Positions 1-7,941 of a stretch of DNA of 35,067 nt are shown here, piece after piece; position 1 is the stretch's first letter, and each line of letters opens with the position of its first letter. A program made the translations under genes and the position numbers. The notes below the pieces were generated by a model. It did no database searches. It saw only the letters and a program-made list of their open reading frames with translations, and was not told the DNA's origin. Source of the stretch: Micromonospora sp. KC213 (GTDB lineage: Bacteria > Actinomycetota > Actinomycetes > Mycobacteriales > Micromonosporaceae); NCBI RefSeq assembly GCF_004348325.1, contig NZ_SMKF01000047.1, forward strand, positions 1-35,067. The letters run 5' to 3'.

Positions 1-962
1 GTGGCGGCGAGGGCGGCCAGGGTCAGCTTGTCCACCCGCAGCGCCCGGGCCAGGGGATGCCGGCGCAGCCGTTCGACCAGGTCGGCGTCGCCGAGCAGCA
101 GCCCGGCCTGCGGGCCGCCGAGCAGTTTGTCGCCGCTGGCGGTCACCAGGGCCGCCCCGGCGCGCAGGGTGGTGGCGGCGTCCGGCTCGTCGGGCAGCAG
201 CGGATCGCCGGTGAGCAGGCCGGAGCCGATGTCGGCGACCACCGGCACGCCGAGGGTGGCCAGCTCCCGCACCGGCACGGCGGAGGTGAAGCCGGTGACC
301 ACGAAGTTGGCCGGGTGCACCTTGAGCACGAAGCCGGTGTGCGGGCCGACCGCCCGCGCGTAGTCGGTCAGCGTGGTGCGGTTGGTGGTGCCGACCTCGC
401 GCAGCCGGGCACCGGTGCTCTCCAACAGCTCCGGCAGGCGGAAGCCGTCGCCGATCTCGACCAGTTCACCGCGGCTGATCACGACCTCCCGGCCGGCGGC
501 GAGAACGGTGGCGGCGAGCAGCAGCGCGGCGGCGCCGTTGTTGACCACGTGCACGGCGGCGGCGTCGGGCACCGCGGCGGCGAGCGCGGCCAGGGTGTCC
601 CGGCCGCGCCGGGCCCGCCGGCCGGTGGCGAGGTCCAGTTCCACGTCGGTGTGCCCGGCCGCGGCGACGACCGCGGCCACGGCGGCGGCCGACAGCGGTG
701 CCCGGCCGAGGTTGGTGTGCAGCACGACGCCGGTGGCGTTGAGCACCGCCCGGGGCGTCGGCGGGGGCAGCCCCGCCAGCGTGGCGGCGGCCACCTCCTC
801 GGGGGTGATCTCCCCGCGGCGGGCCCGGTGCTGGGCGGCGACGACGGCGGCCTTGACCCGGTCCCGGCCGAGGGTGGCGACGGCGGCGGCCAGCCGGGCA
901 TCGGCGAGCAGGGTGTCGGTGCGCGGCACCCGCCGCCGTGGGTCGGCCGCCGGCTCGCCCAT
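1..962 (-). CDS. selA: L-seryl-tRNA(Sec) selenium transferase SelA, 3'-truncated by window edge
   Basis: SelA is a PLP enzyme that converts seryl-tRNA(Sec) to selenocysteyl-tRNA(Sec) in the cytoplasm using selenophosphate. About 320 codons are visible of a family usually near 430-460, so the C-terminus lies beyond position 1. Family signatures include LNATGVVLHTNLGRAPLS, the central VEIGDGFRLPEL segment, and SGDKLLGGPQAG, which carries the lysine expected to bind PLP. The ATG at 962 follows a GGAGG ten bases upstream. An in-frame ATG at 986 would start inside the CCA end of the tRNA-Sec gene and is less likely. The gene directly follows tRNA-Sec and the selenoprotein formate dehydrogenase operon on the same strand. 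selB would be expected further left but cannot be seen. Confidence 0.95.
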   Translation of the reverse strand, partial: MGEPAADPRRRVPRTDTLLADARLAAAVATLGRDRVKAAVVAAQHRARRGEITPEEVAAATLAGLPPPTPRAVLNATGVVLHTNLGRAPLSAAAVAAVVAAAGHTDVELDLATGRRARRGRDTLAALAAAVPDAAAVHVVNNGAAALLLAATVLAAGREVVISRGELVEIGDGFRLPELLESTGARLREVGTTNRTTLTDYARAVGPHTGFVLKVHPANFVVTGFTSAVPVRELATLGVPVVADIGSGLLTGDPLLPDEPDAATTLRAGAALVTASGDKLLGGPQAGLLLGDADLVERLRRHPLARALRVDKLTLAALAA

Positions 963-985
963 CCCTGTGGCCCCTCCGTGTGGCA

Positions 986-1081
986 TGGCGGAGACGGACG
1001 GGAATCGAACCCGCCTGGCCCGGCTCCCGGACCACGACAGCTTTGAAGGCTGCGAGGGGCACCAGCCGCCTGAACGTCTCC
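986..1081 (-). tRNA. selC: tRNA-Sec (anticodon UCA)
   Basis: On the minus strand the gene begins GGAGACG and ends CGTCTCC, a 7-bp acceptor pairing, followed by discriminator G and an encoded CCA. The anticodon arm is CAGC-CTTCAAA-GCTG, placing TCA in the anticodon, which reads UGA. The T-arm is GCGGG-TTCGATT-CCCGT. At 96 nt including CCA it is much longer than a normal tRNA, as tRNA-Sec is, with a long variable arm after the anticodon stem. It sits 45 bases after the membrane-subunit gene and 23 bases before the selA start. I see no convincing promoter of its own, so it may be processed from the fdh transcript (inference). Confidence 0.95.
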
Positions 1082-1126
1082 GTGCAGGAGTCAACCACAG
1101 CCCGGCGTGCGGATCCGCGTCGAGGT

Positions 1127-2194
1127 TCAGTCCGGGTCGGCCTGGCGGCGACGCAGCCGTTCCCGCTGCGGCACCACGGTGTACTTCGGATCCCGGGCGG
1201 AGGCGACCCCGCCGTGGAAGATCCCGAACCGGGTGGCGACCGACGCGGCGAGCAACGCGGCCCCGGAGAGCCCGGAGAGGACCCGGCTGCGCCGGGCCAC
1301 CAGCGCGCCAAAAACCCCGGCGACGGTCAACGCCCGCCCGGCGCGCAGCAGCCGGCCCGCAGCGCCGGTCGTGTACGGCTCGCTGAGCAGCCCGAGGCGG
1401 GTCTTCACCGACCGCGCGCCGTACAGCTCCAGGGCCGCGCCGGCGAGCGCCAGTCGACGCGCCGGCCCGACCTGCCCGCAGGGCGCGGCGATCAGCCCCA
1501 CGCCGGCGCCGCTGGCCAGGGCGCTGCCCGCGAAGATGATCGGCAGATGGGGGTACGCCCCGTGCCAGGACGGCACGGCCGTCGTGGCGAGCAGCACCCC
1601 GGTGTACGTGGCCAGGGCCGGCGCGGTGGCGGCGGCGGCCAACCCGGCGACCTGTCCGGCCGGCGGCAGCAGCCGGCGGGCCCGCCCTGCCGCACCCCGC
1701 TCGGGCAGCCAGGTCGCCACCTCGGCGACCGCCGCGAGTCCGGCGGCCGGGCCGTAGGCGCTGAGGATCCAGGTGCCCACCGACATCGGCGAGGTCGGCT
1801 TCGCCACCCGCAGCATGTGGTGGAAGCGGGCCGGTCGACCGAGGTCGTGGATGAGCAGGTACGCGCTGGCGGTCACCGCGCCGAGCGCGGTGACCCGGCC
1901 CGCGCGGCGCAGCGCCGGCCGGCCGGTCAGCTGCCCACCGGCCGCCAGCAGCGACGATCCGGCGGCCAGCCCGCCGGTGAACAGGTACGCGGGAATGTCC
2001 CACCGCCACACCGGCGGCTTCAGGATCGGCCGCCCGTAATACGAGGTGAATTCGGCCTCGGGCACCCGCAGTTCCTCTCCGCCGCGGGGGCGTGCCCGGC
2101 CCGGGCCGGCGGGCGGGACGTCGTGCGGCGCGGGGCCGTCGAGACGCTGCCGGAACCGGCGGAACAGGTCACCCACCCGGGGCTGCCGGCTCAC
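1127..2194 (-). CDS. Formate dehydrogenase membrane subunit, NrfD/PsrC family
   Basis: A polytopic membrane protein of about 355 residues of the NrfD/PsrC type, which anchors molybdopterin oxidoreductases and passes electrons to quinone. After a charged N-terminus come the typical PPVWRWDIPAYLFTGGLAAG segment and HDLGRPARFHHMLRV, then a series of hydrophobic segments rich in Ala, Leu and Gly. The GTG start at 2194 overlaps the TGA of the beta-subunit gene by 4 bp (GTGA), indicating translational coupling. With the two upstream genes it forms a complete formate dehydrogenase operon. The assignment to quinone reduction is from family knowledge. Confidence 0.9.
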   Translation of the reverse strand: MSRQPRVGDLFRRFRQRLDGPAPHDVPPAGPGRARPRGGEELRVPEAEFTSYYGRPILKPPVWRWDIPAYLFTGGLAAGSSLLAAGGQLTGRPALRRAGRVTALGAVTASAYLLIHDLGRPARFHHMLRVAKPTSPMSVGTWILSAYGPAAGLAAVAEVATWLPERGAAGRARRLLPPAGQVAGLAAAATAPALATYTGVLLATTAVPSWHGAYPHLPIIFAGSALASGAGVGLIAAPCGQVGPARRLALAGAALELYGARSVKTRLGLLSEPYTTGAAGRLLRAGRALTVAGVFGALVARRSRVLSGLSGAALLAASVATRFGIFHGGVASARDPKYTVVPQRERLRRRQADPD

Positions 2195-3099
2195 GAGGAA
2201 CGTCCGACGAACGCGGCGACGGCCGCCGCCGCCATGGTCAGCGCGGCCAGGCCGGCGCGTCTCCACATCCGGGGCAGGTCCCGGGTGGCGGCCACCGGAT
2301 CGGGTGGCAGGCCGTACACCTGCGGCTCGTCGAGCAGCAGGAAGAACGCGCCGTCGCCGCCCACCCCGTCGTTCGGGTCGTGACCGTAGAGGCGGGCCTG
2401 CGGTACCCCGCGCGCGTGCAGCTGCGCCACCCGCGTCGCGGCCCGTTCCCGCAGTTCGTCGAGGGGGCCGTACTGGATGGACTCGGTCGGGCATGCCTGC
2501 GCGCAGGCCGGGGTCAGGCCGGCGCCGAGGCGGTCGTAGCAGAGGGTGCACTTCCATGCCCGGCCGTCGCCGCGACGCTGGTCGATGACCCCGTACGGGC
2601 AGGCGGGGATGCAGTAGCCGCAGCCGTTGCAGATGTCCTGCTGCACCACGACGCTGCCGAACTCGGTGCGGAACAGCGCTCCGGTCGGGCAGACGTCCAG
2701 GCAGGCGGCGTGGGTGCAGTGCTTGCAGACGTCCGACATCATCAGCCAGCGAAAGTCGGTGCGTTCCTCGACGCCGGTGTCCCGGCCGGGTGGTCGCGGG
2801 CCGGGCATCCCGAGAAACCGCGTCCCGGGGGTGTCGTGGCCGGTCGGCGGGGACTGTTCGACGAACGCCACGTGCCGCCACGAGTTCGCGGTCAACGCGC
2901 CGGTGTTGTCGTACGACATGCCGAGCAGGTCGAAGCCGGACGCCGGGACGTCGTTCCACTCCTTGCAGGCCACCTCGCACGCCTTGCAGCCGATGCAGAC
3001 GCTGGTGTCGGTGAAGAAGCCCATCCGGGGGCCTGCCGCGACCCAGCCCGCGTCCGGGGCGGGGTCGAGTGGACCGGCCAGGCTGTCGCCGTCAGGCAT
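2191..3099 (-). CDS. fdhB: Formate dehydrogenase beta subunit, four [4Fe-4S] ferredoxin-like protein
   Basis: A 302-residue electron-transfer subunit. Four cysteine clusters are visible in order: CIGCKACEVACKEWN near residue 35, CKHCTHAACLDVCP near 125, CNGCGYCIPACPYG near 157, and CTLCYDRLGAGLTPACAQACP near 184. This is the arrangement of FdnH/FdhB subunits binding four [4Fe-4S] clusters. The C-terminus has a short hydrophobic Ala/Val-rich stretch that could be a membrane anchor. The ATG at 3099 overlaps the end of fdhA by 8 bp and the stop overlaps the NrfD gene start, so the three genes are one transcription and translation unit. Confidence 0.93.
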   Translation of the reverse strand: MPDGDSLAGPLDPAPDAGWVAAGPRMGFFTDTSVCIGCKACEVACKEWNDVPASGFDLLGMSYDNTGALTANSWRHVAFVEQSPPTGHDTPGTRFLGMPGPRPPGRDTGVEERTDFRWLMMSDVCKHCTHAACLDVCPTGALFRTEFGSVVVQQDICNGCGYCIPACPYGVIDQRRGDGRAWKCTLCYDRLGAGLTPACAQACPTESIQYGPLDELRERAATRVAQLHARGVPQARLYGHDPNDGVGGDGAFFLLLDEPQVYGLPPDPVAATRDLPRMWRRAGLAALTMAAAAVAAFVGRSS

Positions 3100-6000
3100 C
3101 GTCGTTCTCCCTCGGTCCCGCGTCGGTGTTCCCGGCCGGCGGCCGGAGTTCGGTGGTCATCACGGGCGGCGGCACGCCGGGGACGATGCCGGCGCGTCGC
3201 CGGTAGTCGCCGATCAGGTCCCGCAGGGCCGGGCCGGTGGGACGGCGTCCCGGGCGTACGTCACAGGTGCCCACCTTGCTCTCCTGGATCAGCACGTTCG
3301 GGTCGAGGGTGATGCCGAACAGGTCGTTGGCCGAGTCGCCGGTGACGATCCCCTCGTACCCGAAGTGGTACGGCAGCCACAGCTGGTGGATCACCCGGCC
3401 GTCCACCCGCAGCGGGGTGAGCCGCTCGGTGACCAGCACCTTCGCCTCGATGACCGCCCGGCCGCTGATCAGGTGCGCCCAGCCCAGATGGGTCAGGCCC
3501 GCCTCGGCGGCCAGCGCCGGGGACACCTCCACGAACATCTCCGGCTGCAGTTCGGCCAGCGGTCGCACCATCCGGCTCATGCCGCCGGCGGTGTGGTGCT
3601 CGGTGAGGCGGCTGACCGTGAACACGTACGGGAAGACCTGGCCGTGCTCCTGCGGCGGGCTCGGGTTCACCGAGTTCACCGGGTGCGGGTAGACCTTGCG
3701 GGCCGGGTTGGCCTGCTGCCCGTACAGCGGGTTGCGCAGCGGGGACTCGGCCGGCTCGAAGTGCGTCGGCAGCGGGCCGTCGAGCACCCCGCTGGGCGCG
3801 TACAGCCACCCCTTGCCGTCGGCCTGCATCACGAACGGGTCGTCCCCGGCGAGGGCTTCCGGACCGGAGGCACCCTCGGGCGGCCGGTAGGTCGGCGGCT
3901 TGGTCCGCTCGAAGTCCGGCACGTCGTAGCCGGTCCACTCGCCCGTCGCCTCGTCCCACCAGACGTAGCGCTTCCGTTCGCTCCACGGCCGACCCTGCGG
4001 GTCGGCGGAGGCCCGGTTGTAGAGGATGCGGCGGTTCGCCGGCCAGGCCCAGCCCCACTCGGCGGCCACCCAGTCCTGCTCGTGGCCGGGCCTGCGCCGG
4101 GCGGCCTGGTTGACACCGTCGGCGTACACGCCGGTGTAGATCCAGCAGCCCACGGCGGTGGAGCCGTCGTCGCGCGCCTGCGCGAACGACGACAGCGGGC
4201 GGCCGGTCGCCACCTCGTACCCGTTGATCTCGCGCAGCACCGCCTCGGCACTCGGCTCGGCGTGCGGGCCGTGCGTGGGGTAGTCCCAGGCCAGGTCGAG
4301 CAGCGCCCGGTCCCGGGGGTGCGGCGAGCCGGCCAGCCTCTCCCGCAGCCGCCGGCCCAGGTGGTAGAAGAACCACAGCTCGGAGCGGGCGTCGCCGGGT
4401 GGCTCGACGGCCTTCTCCCGCCACTGCACCAGCCGCTGGGTCTGGGTGAAGGTGCCCTCCTTCTCCACGTGCGCGGCGGCGGGCAGGAAGAACACCTCGG
4501 TGCGGCATTGTTCCGGCACGATCTCGCCGGTGGCGACCTCGGGGCCGTTCTGCCAGAACGTCGCGCTCTCGATCATGAACAGGTCACGGACCACCAGCCA
4601 GTCGAGGTTGGCCAGGCCCAGCCGCTGGGCGCGGCCGTGCGCCGAGCCGACCGCCGGGTTCTGGCCGAGCAGGAAGTACCCCTTCACCTTCCCGTCGATC
4701 ATGTTCAGCACCTGCTGGTAGGTGCCGTGGTCACCGGTCATCCGGGGCAGGTAGCCGTAGCCGAAGTCGTTCTCCGGCGTCGCCGCGTCCCCCCAGTAGG
4801 CCTTGAGCAGGCTGGCCGCGTACGCGCGGGCGTTGCCCCAGAAGCCCTTCTGGCCCGGATGCCGGATGCCGTCCACCCAGGCGTCGAACGTCGGGTGGTC
4901 GGCGTGGTGCGGCATCGGCAGGTACCCCGGCAGCAGGTTGTACAGCGTCGGGATGTCGGTGGAACCCTGGATGCTGGCATGCCCGCGTAGCGCCAGGATG
5001 CCGCCGCCCGGGCGACCCATGTTGCCCAGCAGCAGTTGGATGATCGCGCCGGTGCGGATGTACTGCACCCCGACGCTGTGTTGCGTCCAGCCCACCGAAT
5101 AGATCAGCACCCCGGTGCGTTCCCGGCCGGAGTTCTCCGTCCAGGCGCGGGCCAGCTTGAGGAACTGCTCTCGCCCGACGCCACAGACCCGCTCCACCAT
5201 CTCCGGGGTGTAGCGGGCGAAGTGCCGTTTGAGGATCTGGTACACGCAACGCGGGTGCTGCAACGTCTCGTCGCGCTGCACCGCCCCGCCGACCCGGGCG
5301 CCGTGCGACTCGTGGCGCAGCCCGGCCGCGCTGTCGCGGGCGCGGGCGGTGTGACCGCTGCCCGAGTCGGTTTCGCGGCCCGCGTACTGCCAGCTGTCCT
5401 GCACGTAGCTGCCGGTCTCGGGATCGAAGCCGGAGAACAGGCCGTCGCCGTCCTCGGCGTCGACGAACCGCTCACTGACGATCGTCGCCGCGTTCGTGTA
5501 CGCCAGCACGTACTCGCGGAAGTCGAGCTCGTTGTCCAGGATGTAACGCACGACGCCGCCGAGCAGCGCGATGTCGGTGCCGGCCCGGATCGGCAGGTAG
5601 GTGTCGGCCACGGCGCTGGTGCGGGTGAACCGGGGATCGACGTGGAAGACCTTCGCGCCACGGCGCTTGGCCTCCATGACCCACTGGAAGCCGACCGGAT
5701 GGGCCTCGGCCATGTTCGAGCCCTGGATGATGATGACGTCAGCGTTGGCGACGTCCTGCTGGAAGTCCGTCGCGCCACCGCGACCGAAGCTGGCCCCCAG
5801 ACCGGGGACGGTGGCGGAGTGTCAAATCCGGGCCTGGTTCTCGATCTGGAGCGCCCCCATCGCTGTGAACAGCTTCTTGATGAGGTAGTTCTCCTCGTTG
5901 TCCAGCGTCGCCCCGCCCAGGCTGGCGATGCCCAGCGTCCGGTTCAGCGGCCGGCCGGCGTGGTCGGCGTCCTCCCAGGTCTCCGCCCGGGCGGCGAGGA

Positions 6001-6391
6001 TCCGGTCGGCGATCATGTCCAGGGCGACGTCGAGGTCCAACTCCTCCCACTGCGTGCCGTACGGCCGGCGGTAGCGGACCTTCGTCTGCCGCAGCGGACT
6101 GGTCACCAGGCTCCTGCTGGCCGCGCCCTTCGGGCAGAGCCGCCCCCGGGAGATGGGGCTGTCCGGGTCGCCCTCGATCTGGGTGACCCGGCCGTCGGTG
6201 ACGAAGACCCGCTGCCCGCAGCCGACGGCACAGTACGGGCAGACCGAGCGGGCCACGGTGTCCGCGTCCTCGGTGCGGGCCGTCAGCCGCGCCGAGCGGC
6301 CGGACTGCGCCGCCGAGCCCCGGCCGAGCGGGTCGGTGCCGGTGAGCTGCCGGTAGACCGGCCAACCTTCGATGAAGGTACGGATCCCCAC
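3092..6391 (-). CDS. fdhA: Selenocysteine-containing formate dehydrogenase alpha subunit (UGA at 5822-5824 read as Sec)
   Basis: The catalytic molybdopterin subunit oxidises formate to CO2. Without recoding it appears as two open frames, because a TGA at codon 190 follows ENQARI and is followed in the same frame by HSATVPGLGASFGRGGATD, the conserved active-site region where homologues have Cys or Sec. An N-terminal [4Fe-4S] site is formed by C51, C54, C58 and C86 (CPYCAVGC...LCPKG). With Sec the product is about 1,099 residues. I chose the GTG at 6391, with GGGAGG upstream; the frame is open to a TTG at 6421. There is no twin-arginine signal, so the enzyme probably faces the cytoplasm. It is the first gene of the operon with fdhB and the NrfD subunit. 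Confidence 0.93.
5793..5809 (-). promoter_or_regulatory. Bacterial SECIS element in fdhA mRNA
   Basis: Downstream of the UGA the RNA forms GUCCCC-GGUCU-GGGGGC, a 6-bp helix including one U-G pair, capped by GGUCU. Counting the U of UGA as 1, the loop places G at 23 and U at 24, with a U at 17. These are the positions I recall as SelB contacts in the E. coli fdhF SECIS, whose loop has the same GGUCU. A further 7-bp lower helix, CGCCACC with GGUGGCG, could enclose it. SelB binding is inferred. Confidence 0.85.
5822..5824 (-). other. Selenocysteine codon (in-frame UGA, residue 190 of FdhA)
   Basis: This single in-frame TGA separates two frames that together give one uninterrupted formate dehydrogenase. 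The next codon is His, as in the conserved Sec/Cys-His active-site pair. Reading through is supported by the SECIS-like hairpin directly downstream and by tRNA-Sec and selA at the end of the same operon. Confidence 0.93.
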
Positions 6392-6498
6392 CCTGGGCAC
6401 CTCCCTCCCGGCATCGCGCAACCCGACGTCTCCTGAACATAGGCCAGCGGTTCGCCGGTCCGCGAGCCGAGTGGCAGATCTTTTTCGGCGTACGAGCT

Positions 6499-6540
6499 AC
6501 AGCGCCGCCCCCGGCCCGGTCGGGTCGGGGGCGGCGCTGT
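6499..6540 (-). terminator. GC hairpin after the lysozyme-like gene
   Basis: Perfect 15-bp inverted repeat (6499-6513 with 6526-6540); CCCG/CGGG inside the loop extends the pairing. It starts 7 bases after the stop of the gene at 6548. No U-tract follows on the minus strand, as is common for actinobacterial terminators. Confidence 0.7.
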
Positions 6541-6547
6541 GGGTGGG

Positions 6548-7126
6548 TCAGCTGTTCCAGTGTTGGGCGACGAGGTCGGCGGCCTGCTGTTCCCACTGCG
6601 CGTAGTGGTCCGGGTAGGCCGACACCTGCACGGTCTGCGCGGCTCGGGTCAGCGGCATGTCCCGCCAGCCGTCGACCTGCTTCAGGCCCTTGAGGAACGC
6701 GGTGGTCGCGTACTCGGGGTCGGTGATCTGCTCCACCGTGCCCCAGCCCGAGGACGGACGCTGCTGGAACAGCCCCTGCGAGTCGTGGTCGTTGCGGTCA
6801 CCCAGGTGGCCCAGGTTCTCCAGCTTCGACTCCTGCAACGCGGTCCCGACCGCGACCACGGCGGCCCGCTCGTCCATGCCGGCCTTCTTCGTCGCGGCGA
6901 TGATCGCCCTGACGTTGCCGACCTGCTCGCCGGAGAGCTCGATGCGCGACTGCTCGCCCTGCACACCATGCGGAACCAGCTTGTCCACGACCGGCTTGTC
7001 GGCCCGCACCGCGACCTGCACCACCGGCACAGCAGCACGGGCATCGGCGACCGGACCGGCGAACACACCACCGGCGAACGCCAAACCAACAACACCCAGC
7101 ACACTCTTACGCAAGATCGTGTTCAT
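6548..7126 (-). CDS. Small secreted lysozyme-like protein, paralogue of 14762-15409
   Basis: A 192-residue protein with a Sec-type signal peptide (Arg-Lys near the N-terminus, hydrophobic core, cleavage likely near ADARA-AV). The mature part has TALQESKLENLGHLG followed by NDHDSQGLFQQRPSSGWGT and a C-terminal PLTRAAQTVQVSAYPDHYAQW stretch. Such segments occur in actinobacterial secreted proteins with a lysozyme-like fold; the Glu of LQES is the candidate catalytic acid (inference). Databases often call relatives heavy metal or cobalt transporters, which nothing here supports. The ATG at 7126 has AAGGAG eight bases upstream. Longer in-frame starts are excluded because they lie across the promoters at 7301-7413. 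A cell-wall cleaving role is likely but unproven. Confidence 0.8.
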   Translation of the reverse strand: MNTILRKSVLGVVGLAFAGGVFAGPVADARAAVPVVQVAVRADKPVVDKLVPHGVQGEQSRIELSGEQVGNVRAIIAATKKAGMDERAAVVAVGTALQESKLENLGHLGDRNDHDSQGLFQQRPSSGWGTVEQITDPEYATTAFLKGLKQVDGWRDMPLTRAAQTVQVSAYPDHYAQWEQQAADLVAQHWNS

Positions 7127-7231
7127 GGGGGTGACTCCTTCACACATCGACGCGCGGGCGCATGGGGGTGCGGCCAACACGCGCAGCGCCTCGAAAGGAC
7201 GCTCAGAAAGTTCATGAGAGGGGGAAGTCAC

Positions 7232-7294
7232 GGTCCGGCTTCTCGCGAACCCTGCGGGGTTCGCGGCCACGCCAAGCACGGCGGCGCCGGGACC
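7232..7294 (-). promoter_or_regulatory. Structured 5' leader of the lysozyme-like gene
   Basis: The RNA starting just after the proximal promoter can fold into a closed junction. A closing stem pairs GGUCCCGGC (7294-7286) with GCCGGACC (7239-7232) with one bulged C. Inside is a perfect 9-bp hairpin CGCGAACCC/GGGTTCGCG (7244-7265) and a second GCC-rich hairpin. The predicted transcript start coincides with the start of the closing stem. I could not match it to a known riboswitch; the c-di-AMP (ydaO) consensus was looked for and not found. Confidence 0.5.
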
Positions 7295-7300
7295 ATGTGT

Positions 7301-7326
7301 AACGACCGCCGGCCGGCCACCATTCC
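7301..7326 (-). promoter_or_regulatory. ECF sigma-type promoter, proximal (GGAAT-N18-GTT)
   Basis: Minus strand GGAAT at 7326-7322, 18-base spacer, GTT at 7303-7301 continuing as GTTACA. This is the consensus of the SigR/SigH class of ECF sigma factors. It lies 175 bases upstream of the ATG of the lysozyme-like gene. Confidence 0.7.
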
Positions 7327-7387
7327 GGCCCGGGCACCACCCTCGGCCAGCCAGCGGGGCGCGCTGCTGCGGTCGTACCGGAGATGT

Positions 7388-7413
7388 AACCACCCGGCGC
7401 CTGCCACCATTCC
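7388..7413 (-). promoter_or_regulatory. ECF sigma-type promoter, distal tandem copy (GGAAT-N18-GTT)
   Basis: Minus strand GGAAT at 7413-7409, 18-base spacer, GTT at 7390-7388, again continuing GTTACA. It is an imperfect copy of the proximal promoter displaced by exactly 87 bases; both share GGAATGGTGGC and GTTACA. Sequence after it (ACATCTCCGG) resembles that after the promoter at 35001-35026. Confidence 0.68.
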
Positions 7414-7426
7414 GCCAACCGGCAGC

Positions 7427-7596
7427 CGCCTGAACCGGACATCCGGCGGGAGATGCCCCCAGGCGGGCCGCACAGTGTACGGCAGGTCGGTGGTTCGAAG
7501 CAGCGGATAGCCCGGTATGCCGCAGCCGGGGGTTGATTGCGGCGTTCACCCGGTCCGGGCCGGCACCGGGTCGGCCTGATCGGTCCGCACCGGGGT
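7427..7596. other. Intergenic DNA between divergent genes, no feature recognised
   Basis: The gene-free stretch 7127-7608 holds the leader and two promoters described here (7232-7413). The remaining part up to 7596 shows no convincing ORF, repeat or RNA. It would have to contain upstream control sites for the divergent nucleotidyltransferase pair. Confidence 0.5.
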
Positions 7597-7602
7597 TACC
7601 CT
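7597..7602 (+). promoter_or_regulatory. Candidate -10 box for a leaderless transcript
   Basis: TACCCT (TANNNT) ends six bases before the ATG at 7609, and no Shine-Dalgarno sequence is present. This is the usual layout of leaderless actinobacterial mRNAs. No clear -35 is seen. Confidence 0.4.
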
Positions 7603-7608
7603 GATGCC

Positions 7609-7941
7609 ATGCAGACCACCGTGGCCCCCGTGGCGTACCTGGCCCGCCCGGGCCGGCCCGCCGTGGTGGCGCGTACGCTCGGCGAGCTGGTCGGCCCCAC
7701 CCACGGCGTGGTGGAGCTGCCGGTGCGGCTGATGTGGAACGCGCAGCGGACGTTCGATCTGGCCGAGCCCGACGACCTGCTCTGGATGTACGAGAACGTG
7801 CTGCGCGAGAGCACCCGCACCGACGACCTGCGGCGGCTGATCAACGGGCGCGTCCTGTGCCGGGTGTGGCGCGGGCTGAACCTGCCGCGCGGGGTACGGC
7901 AGGCGTGGGAGAGCCGGCACCCGGGTCTGCGGGTCGCGTGA
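7609..7941 (+). CDS. Hypothetical protein paired with AbiEii-like nucleotidyltransferase (putative antitoxin)
   Basis: A 110-residue protein of unknown function. No transmembrane segment, signal or certain DNA-binding motif can be seen. The first part is hydrophobic/basic (ARPGRPAVVARTLGEL), then a Trp-rich helical region (LMWNAQRTFDL, DDLLWMYENVL) and an Arg-rich C-terminus (RVLCRVWRGLNLPRGVRQ). The ATG at 7609 is favoured over an upstream in-frame start because a -10-like box lies directly before it. The stop overlaps the next start by 4 bp (GTGA), so it is coupled to the nucleotidyltransferase. By position it would be the antitoxin or accessory partner (inference). It is shorter than the winged-helix AbiEi antitoxins and does not obviously resemble them. 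Confidence 0.7.
   Translation: MQTTVAPVAYLARPGRPAVVARTLGELVGPTHGVVELPVRLMWNAQRTFDLAEPDDLLWMYENVLRESTRTDDLRRLINGRVLCRVWRGLNLPRGVRQAWESRHPGLRVA

Noticed and set aside
57..1046. Long plus-strand open frames across selA and the fdh operon (for example 57-1046, 2092-3312, 2627-4990)
   Set aside because: Low-complexity Arg/Gly/Pro translations in frames opposite clearly conserved genes; typical shadows in high-GC DNA.
1085..1100. TTGACT just upstream of tRNA-Sec as a -35 box
   Set aside because: The matching -10 would fall inside the tRNA gene, so it cannot drive it.
3092..6421. fdhA as two separate genes or a pseudogene with a nonsense mutation
   Set aside because: The TGA is exactly at the Sec/Cys position, with a GGUCU-loop hairpin downstream and tRNA-Sec and selA in the same gene run.
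7127..7300. c-di-AMP (ydaO) riboswitch in the leader of the lysozyme-like gene
   Set aside because: Common upstream of actinobacterial wall hydrolases, but the conserved core sequences are not found here.
7127..7549. Longer N-terminus for the 6548 lysozyme-like protein, with a start near 7549
   Set aside because: It would cross the promoters and leader; the ATG at 7126 has AAGGAG and begins a proper signal peptide.
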